A DNA stretch of 64,000 bases from Gammaproteobacteria bacterium (lineage in GTDB: Bacteria > Pseudomonadota > Gammaproteobacteria > UBA4575). Below, in pieces: positions 60,217-64,000 of the stretch. A program made the translations under genes and the position numbers. The notes under the pieces are model-generated. The model ran no database searches. It was given only the letters and a program-made list of their open reading frames with translations, and was not told where the DNA came from. Where the stretch lies: the NCBI GenBank assembly GCA_028279275.1, contig JANQOB010000016.1, forward strand, positions 28,417 through 92,416, read 5' to 3'. Within the stretch, counting starts at the first letter, position 1. Every line of letters begins with the position of its first letter.

Positions 60217-60610
60217 AACTCTTTGAGAAATAAAGTGTCAGCAACACCAAGAGTAGGATAAAAACAACGTTATCAAATTAAATGTTGTAATTATTAATAT
60301 TGAAGTTACCGTAACTAAATTTGTTATCGCAGTTGAGAATCTTTCTTATAACTAGTACAAAATAATCTATATCAATTTATGTACTGTGCAATCCCCATAT
60401 AAATTCGGTTTTGCTATTGAGCTTTATTATCAAAGCTATAATTTTGGCCAATAAAATTTGATATTTGTTCATCAATGCTGGTTTTTTCACCAATTATTTT
60501 GGTTGAAAAAATCAAATTTTATTTGTGTTAAGTAATGAAATATTTAGAATGTATAAAAATGTATACACTTGCTCAATGTTTGAGTTTGAGAGAATAGGAG
60601 AGTTATATAT
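60217..60610. other. 394-base divergent spacer with repeats, no gene seen
   Basis: No credible reading frame. It holds a near-perfect inverted repeat with T and A flanks, TTTTTTCACCAA (60482-60493) and TTGGTTGAAAAAA (60499-60511), and two direct copies of AATGTATA (60548-60555 and 60558-60565) exactly ten bases apart. Both lie on the approach to the GAF-MarR gene and are candidate binding sites for it. An AGGAG ribosome site is at 60596-60600. Confidence 0.5.
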
Positions 60611-61495
60611 ATGGAATTAGCGCCGATGCCTGATAATGAAGTTGAACGATTACGTGCGCTTTATGCTTTAAACATCTTAGATACACAACCTGAAGTAATT
60701 TATGATCGTGTAACGCGCGTCGCCGCGAGGTTACTAGATGTTCCTATTGCCACAGTTTGCTTTGTTGATCGTGATCGTGTTTGGTTTAAAGCTTCACAAG
60801 GGGTGAGTGTTTGCGAAATTAGCCGTAACGAATCTATTTGTGGTCATACAATCTGTCTCGAGACGGGTGATGATGAATTGTCGAGATTATACGAGATTCA
60901 AGATATGAGACTGGACTCTCGATTTGTAGATAATCCTATGGTGATGGGACCACCGAATATAGTTTATTACTTAGCTTTTTTACTGCAGTCTAAGACCAAA
61001 GAAAACGTTGGTACGTTTTGTATTATGGACACAAAACCGCGTTCTTTTTCCGATCTGGAAAAAAGTCTATTTATTGATTTGGGTAAAATGATTGATGATC
61101 AGATAAAATCAATTGAAATTGCTAGTAATTTTAGTATCTATGACTTAGCAATCGCTTCGGATGTGGCATATAAGGTCTACGATGAGATGGATGCATCATT
61201 AAAGCGTAAAGGTATTAACCTCACAGAGTGGAAAGTGCTTGATCTTGTGATCAATTCAGATTTTGCAACACCAAGTAATATTGGTAAACAGCTAGGATTG
61301 GCTAGTTCTCGTGTATCTCAAATTTTAGAAGTCTTAGAAGCAAAAAATCTCATCAAACGTATTCGGTCCGTTGAAAATAGTGATCGAAGACTAGTCAAAT
61401 TAGAATGTAATGATCAAGGCCGGGATGTTTGGAACTATGGCAAGCGTGTTGGTGATCAGGTGGTAGATAAACTTAAGGTTGTCGAAAAAGCTTAA
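60611..61495 (+). CDS. GAF-domain / MarR-type winged-helix fusion regulator
   Basis: 294 residues in two parts. Residues about 20-165 are a GAF domain of the type normally found in histidine kinases and diguanylate cyclases (NILDTQPEVIYDRVTRVAARLL, VCFVDRDRVWFKA, SICGHTICLE, GTFCIMDTKPR). Residues about 175-285 are a MarR winged helix (LTEWKVLDLV, PSNIGKQLGLASSRVSQILEVLE, wing with ENSDRRLVKLE). No kinase, GGDEF or membrane part is present. The GAF part would sense a small molecule or redox state (Cys at 50, 68, 77, 82 and 137) and control DNA binding. The spacing of its ribosome site, ten bases, is slightly long. Confidence 0.85.
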   Translation: MELAPMPDNEVERLRALYALNILDTQPEVIYDRVTRVAARLLDVPIATVCFVDRDRVWFKASQGVSVCEISRNESICGHTICLETGDDELSRLYEIQDMRLDSRFVDNPMVMGPPNIVYYLAFLLQSKTKENVGTFCIMDTKPRSFSDLEKSLFIDLGKMIDDQIKSIEIASNFSIYDLAIASDVAYKVYDEMDASLKRKGINLTEWKVLDLVINSDFATPSNIGKQLGLASSRVSQILEVLEAKNLIKRIRSVENSDRRLVKLECNDQGRDVWNYGKRVGDQVVDKLKVVEKA

Positions 61496-61533
61496 AACAA
61501 TTTTATAGTTACACTTGATTAGTATGTATGATA

Positions 61534-62730
61534 TTAATTAAGAGTTAAAGTTCTTTCCCAATTATAGTTACACGTAACTCCTGGGGAAGTGTCACGTCCG
61601 CTATAGTTCATTCGAAGTTCATTTTTTTCCAATAAACCCTTAATTTTCATGCGCAAGGTTCCTCTCAATCCAGTTGCAGTTTCATAAGTGCAATCGTAGT
61701 TACCTTTTATATTTTTTTCGTTATTAGTAAATCTCCCATTACCTTTACATTTTAAAAGTGGTGCAGAATAGGAAATTATAAATTTACCATTTTCTTCTAA
61801 ATTACTAATTAATTCTTCAGCAAAATATTCGATAGTCTGGTTGTAAGCGCCGCATTTCGAGAAGACAGCTTTTGTTTTTGCATGATATATGCCAGTAATA
61901 TCAGGGTACTTGCCAATTTTTTTTGCTAATTCATTTTTCTTTGCATCATTACTTGTTTCCAATAACGCAACCATTTGTTGATTTTCTGGGTTATCAATAA
62001 CGCTTTTGTCTATGTCTGCATCATTTTGTATTAGTTCTATGGATTCATTTTCAGCTTTAGAAGCTAAATTATTTTTTTCTGAGTTAGTATCAATACTTGC
62101 TACTAAGTTAGTTTCAGAGTTTTCATTTGTAATTTGATCATATAAAGCTGATTTTAATGCTGCGATTTGTCTGTCAGATACTTCGATTTTGAAACTTTGA
62201 TTGGATTCTTTTGCAAATTTAGATAAAGAGCCCTTCGTTCTACTACCAAATATTCCATCAACCGGGCCAGGCTTATAGCCTAACTTAATAAGTAATAATT
62301 GGATATTTCTAGTTTGAATCTTATTAGACCCTGTAAGTCTTGTAGGTGTACTAGCCTCAAGCATTGATGCAATATATTGCTTATTGTTTTTTAGCGCGTA
62401 ATCTATTGCAGTTAAATTTTCATCTGACTTTAAATTTGTATTTGCACCTAGTTTGATTAGTGTACGCACTGAACCGATACTTCCTACAGTGGCAGCTATC
62501 ATTAAAGGAGTTTTACCATTTTCACTTTTATATCTATAGTCAACATCTGCACCAAATGCTATGAATTGTGTTACTTCTTTTTCACTATCCATGACTAATG
62601 CGTCATACAAAAAATCGTAGAGACTAATATTTTCGATTTTCTTATTATTTTTTTCGGTCGCAGATGCAACATGAAAAAGTGTAAGAAGAATAATAAAAAC
62701 AAAAATGAATAGTTTAGTAGCGAAGTTCAT
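61534..62730 (-). CDS. Secreted protein with ankyrin repeats and a peptidoglycan-binding-like domain
   Basis: 398 residues. The signal peptide ends at about Ala24 (HVASA). Residues about 40-125 form two to three ankyrin repeats (NGKTPLMIAATVGSIGSVRTLIKLGANTN is the clearest, here split by length). Residues about 138-185 match a PG_binding_1 domain (LLIKLGYKPGPVDGIFG, then SRTKGSLSKF). After a Ser/Asn/Glu-rich linker, an unrecognised C-terminal domain (about 285-398) carries four Cys that could form disulfides. It is probably periplasmic. The gene converges with the GAF-MarR gene. Confidence 0.75.
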   Translation of the reverse strand: MNFATKLFIFVFIILLTLFHVASATEKNNKKIENISLYDFLYDALVMDSEKEVTQFIAFGADVDYRYKSENGKTPLMIAATVGSIGSVRTLIKLGANTNLKSDENLTAIDYALKNNKQYIASMLEASTPTRLTGSNKIQTRNIQLLLIKLGYKPGPVDGIFGSRTKGSLSKFAKESNQSFKIEVSDRQIAALKSALYDQITNENSETNLVASIDTNSEKNNLASKAENESIELIQNDADIDKSVIDNPENQQMVALLETSNDAKKNELAKKIGKYPDITGIYHAKTKAVFSKCGAYNQTIEYFAEELISNLEENGKFIISYSAPLLKCKGNGRFTNNEKNIKGNYDCTYETATGLRGTLRMKIKGLLEKNELRMNYSGRDTSPGVTCNYNWERTLTLN

Positions 62731-62921
62731 TCTACTCGCTCCATGAATTACAAAATATATTTTTATATTAGTAGGTTAGTATCAACAATTCTATATATGC
62801 TGATGGAAATGAGAGACAGTTCAAATTAAGTGTTAGCAAGTCGCGTTGCATGTGTTTAAAACCACCAAAAAATTAGTGTAAATAATAGTCTTTTAATTGG
62901 AATATAATATTTAATTGTAAA

Positions 62922-62948
62922 AAAAAGCCCTGCACAGCAGGGCTTTTT
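62922..62948 (-). terminator. Intrinsic terminator, usable in both directions
   Basis: GCCCTGC-aca-GCAGGGC (62927-62943) with an A-run before and a T-run after, so each strand has a GC-rich stem followed by Us. On the minus strand it lies 17 bases beyond the stop of the 40-residue membrane protein gene and is the clearest terminator in the window. Confidence 0.9.
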
Positions 62949-62965
62949 GCAATTTCCGATATTGC

Positions 62966-63088
62966 TTATCGATGTTGTCTCGATTCTCCTTGGTGAAAGT
63001 TATCTGCCTGATAAAAGTGCCAATACATAAATAATGTAATCACACCCACCGTTCCTGAGAAAATTAGCAAGGTATAAAAGTCTGCCAT
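62966..63088 (-). CDS. Small single-span membrane protein, 40 residues
   Basis: A reading frame too short for standard cut-offs but well supported. An AGGAG ribosome site (63095-63099) lies six bases before the ATG at 63088, and a strong terminator follows the stop. An in-frame ATG two codons upstream touches the ribosome site and is less likely. The product has one hydrophobic helix (FYTLLIFSGTVGVITLFMYW, residues 4-23) and a polar His/Gln-rich tail (HFYQADNFHQGESRQHR). The shape resembles small accessory subunits of respiratory complexes such as CcoQ or CydX, but I cannot assign it to a family. Confidence 0.75.
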   Translation of the reverse strand: MADFYTLLIFSGTVGVITLFMYWHFYQADNFHQGESRQHR

Positions 63089-63136
63089 TTTCATCTCCTG
63101 TAGTTCCAACGTTATTTTTCATTTCTTTAAAAGTTA

Positions 63137-63155
63137 GGTTTAGGAGCACTAAACC
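63137..63155 (-). promoter_or_regulatory. Inverted repeat upstream of the 40-residue gene
   Basis: GGTTTAG-gagca-CTAAACC, a perfect seven-base inverted repeat with a five-base centre, 49 bases before the start of the small membrane protein gene and about 200 bases before the divergent adhesin-like gene. It could be an operator or a leader hairpin. No other gene-like feature is seen between 63100 and 63345. Confidence 0.4.
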
Positions 63156-63359
63156 ACAGAAAGTATAAGGTATTTAGCTGATGCTGCCAATATTTGATTT
63201 TTTTAATAAATAAATAGGCTGATTCATCTCAAAATCACGAACTTGGTCACAAATCTGCTAATTAGGTCTCTCTTTTTACTAAATTTTTAAGAGTTTTGGC
63301 CGAGTTCTTAATGCGGATAAGTACGTATTTAGAATATTAAATAACAAGGAAGTTATGCC

Positions 63360-64000
63360 ATGGCGGTATTTGAAAAGTTTAAGCAATGGGTCGAAAAAGC
63401 ACTTGAGAAGTCCCAGCCTAACGATGAAAAAGTATTAGACGAGCAATACCAAGAACAACTTGATATTGAGTCACCTCGTGAAGAATTGTTTAAGCAAAAC
63501 ATTCTTATGGGGGATACATCTCGGTCTGAAATTGTTGGTGAGGACAATCTATCAGAACAAATCAATGTTGCTTCTGAGGAAGATATCGCTGATAGAAATG
63601 TCGATCCAAATTCAGATATACCTGCTGAACAAAATAACGCTGAATTTAATATCCCTGCCTTCTTAAATTCAGATAATGATTCTGATGCAGTCAGAGATGT
63701 AAATATAACAAATCCCGCCGTAGAACCCACAGATGATGGAACTGCTTCATTTGCTAATAATCTAGATGCCACTGAATTTAATCCCGCGCCTGTGCCGAAT
63801 GATTTTGAAAGTTCATTTAGCGCAGTTGCATCTAATGACCTTAACGATGATTTAATTCCAGATCCTAATCCTGATCCCGATCCCGATTCAAGTTCAGATG
63901 TTAGTCCAGTTGTAGACAGTGATGCGGCGAGCAACACGGTGAACGAAAGTGCGAATGTCGGTGACAGTGTGGGCGTGACCGCGTTTGCGGAAGATTTAGA
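63360..64000 (+). CDS. N-terminus of a large repeat-containing adhesin-like protein, partial
   Basis: An open frame from ATG 63360 runs off the right edge after 213 codons without a stop. AAGGA lies about nine bases before the ATG; an ATG at 63355 is in another frame and soon stops. The first 180 residues are acidic, Asp/Asn/Pro/Ser-rich and probably disordered, with a PDPNPDPDPDS stretch. The last 28 residues (SDAASNTVNESANVGDSVGV, then TAFAEDLE) match the start of a cadherin-like repeat of the kind found in tandem in giant type I-secreted adhesins. No Sec signal is seen, which fits type I secretion. The long minus-strand frame here is a shadow. Confidence 0.75.
   Translation, partial: MAVFEKFKQWVEKALEKSQPNDEKVLDEQYQEQLDIESPREELFKQNILMGDTSRSEIVGEDNLSEQINVASEEDIADRNVDPNSDIPAEQNNAEFNIPAFLNSDNDSDAVRDVNITNPAVEPTDDGTASFANNLDATEFNPAPVPNDFESSFSAVASNDLNDDLIPDPNPDPDPDSSSDVSPVVDSDAASNTVNESANVGDSVGVTAFAEDL

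Noticed and set aside
63353..63937. A 194-codon minus-strand frame rich in Ser, Leu and Gly
   Set aside because: It is antisense to the adhesin-like plus-strand frame, is low-complexity because that frame is Asp/Asn/Ser-rich, and has no ribosome site or family resemblance.

Overview
The window is a contiguous piece of an AT-rich gammaproteobacterial chromosome. The evidence is the classic housekeeping strings miaB-phoH-ybeY-corC-lnt, leuS-lptE, holA-proA-nadD-rsfS-rlmH, rng-yhdP-nit-tldD-pmbA, aspS ... yebC-ruvCAB-ybgC-tolQRAB-pal-cpoB-queE-queC and Hda. TolA, Pal, LptE, YhdP and a PilF-like pilotin show a two-membrane cell. The genus cannot be fixed from the sequence alone. I see no insertion sequence, integrase, CRISPR array, rRNA gene or replication origin.

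Layout. (1) Bases 1-12353: a very AT-rich surface-glycan cluster, cut at the left edge. It holds an acyl carrier protein, three glycosyltransferases, a Wzx-type flippase, an asparagine-synthase-type amidotransferase, and a compact PglC-PglD-PglE-PglF-type module for making and priming a bacillosamine-type sugar. (2) 12379-22119: tRNA modification, PhoH/YbeY, CorC, Lnt, an orphan ManC (GDP-mannose, probably feeding the glycan cluster), LeuS and LptE. (3) 22131-25660: two minus-strand genes (GarR-type reductase and DUF1631 protein) that separate lptE from holA. (4) 25838-39498: holA, proA, nadD (with a decayed partial copy of its own 5' end just upstream), rsfS, rlmH, maf, rng, yhdP, a nitrilase-family amidase, tldD and pmbA. 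(5) 39509-44445: purM-purN-DUF3108 on the minus strand, a CDP-alcohol phosphatidyltransferase and hda on the plus strand, then an ArsC-like/WrbA pair. (6) 44562-59201: acylphosphatase, FmdB-type zinc ribbon, aspS, PilF-like lipoprotein, NudB-type Nudix enzyme, lipase-like hydrolase, yebC, the Holliday-junction genes, the complete Tol-Pal operon and two queuosine genes. (7) 59278-64000: after a tRNA-Lys the character changes to an accessory region with wide spacers: small orphan genes, a GAF-MarR fusion regulator, a secreted ankyrin/peptidoglycan-binding protein, a 40-residue membrane protein with its own terminator, and the N-terminus of what looks like a very large cadherin-repeat adhesin running off the right edge.

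How the genes fit together: the left end builds an envelope glycan; the middle is core translation, repair, cofactor and envelope-integrity machinery; the right end is the most individual part, with sensing and surface-adhesion candidates. The best candidates for something undescribed are the GAF-MarR regulator, the 40-residue membrane protein, the duplicated nadD start and the glycan cluster with its carrier protein and amidotransferase.
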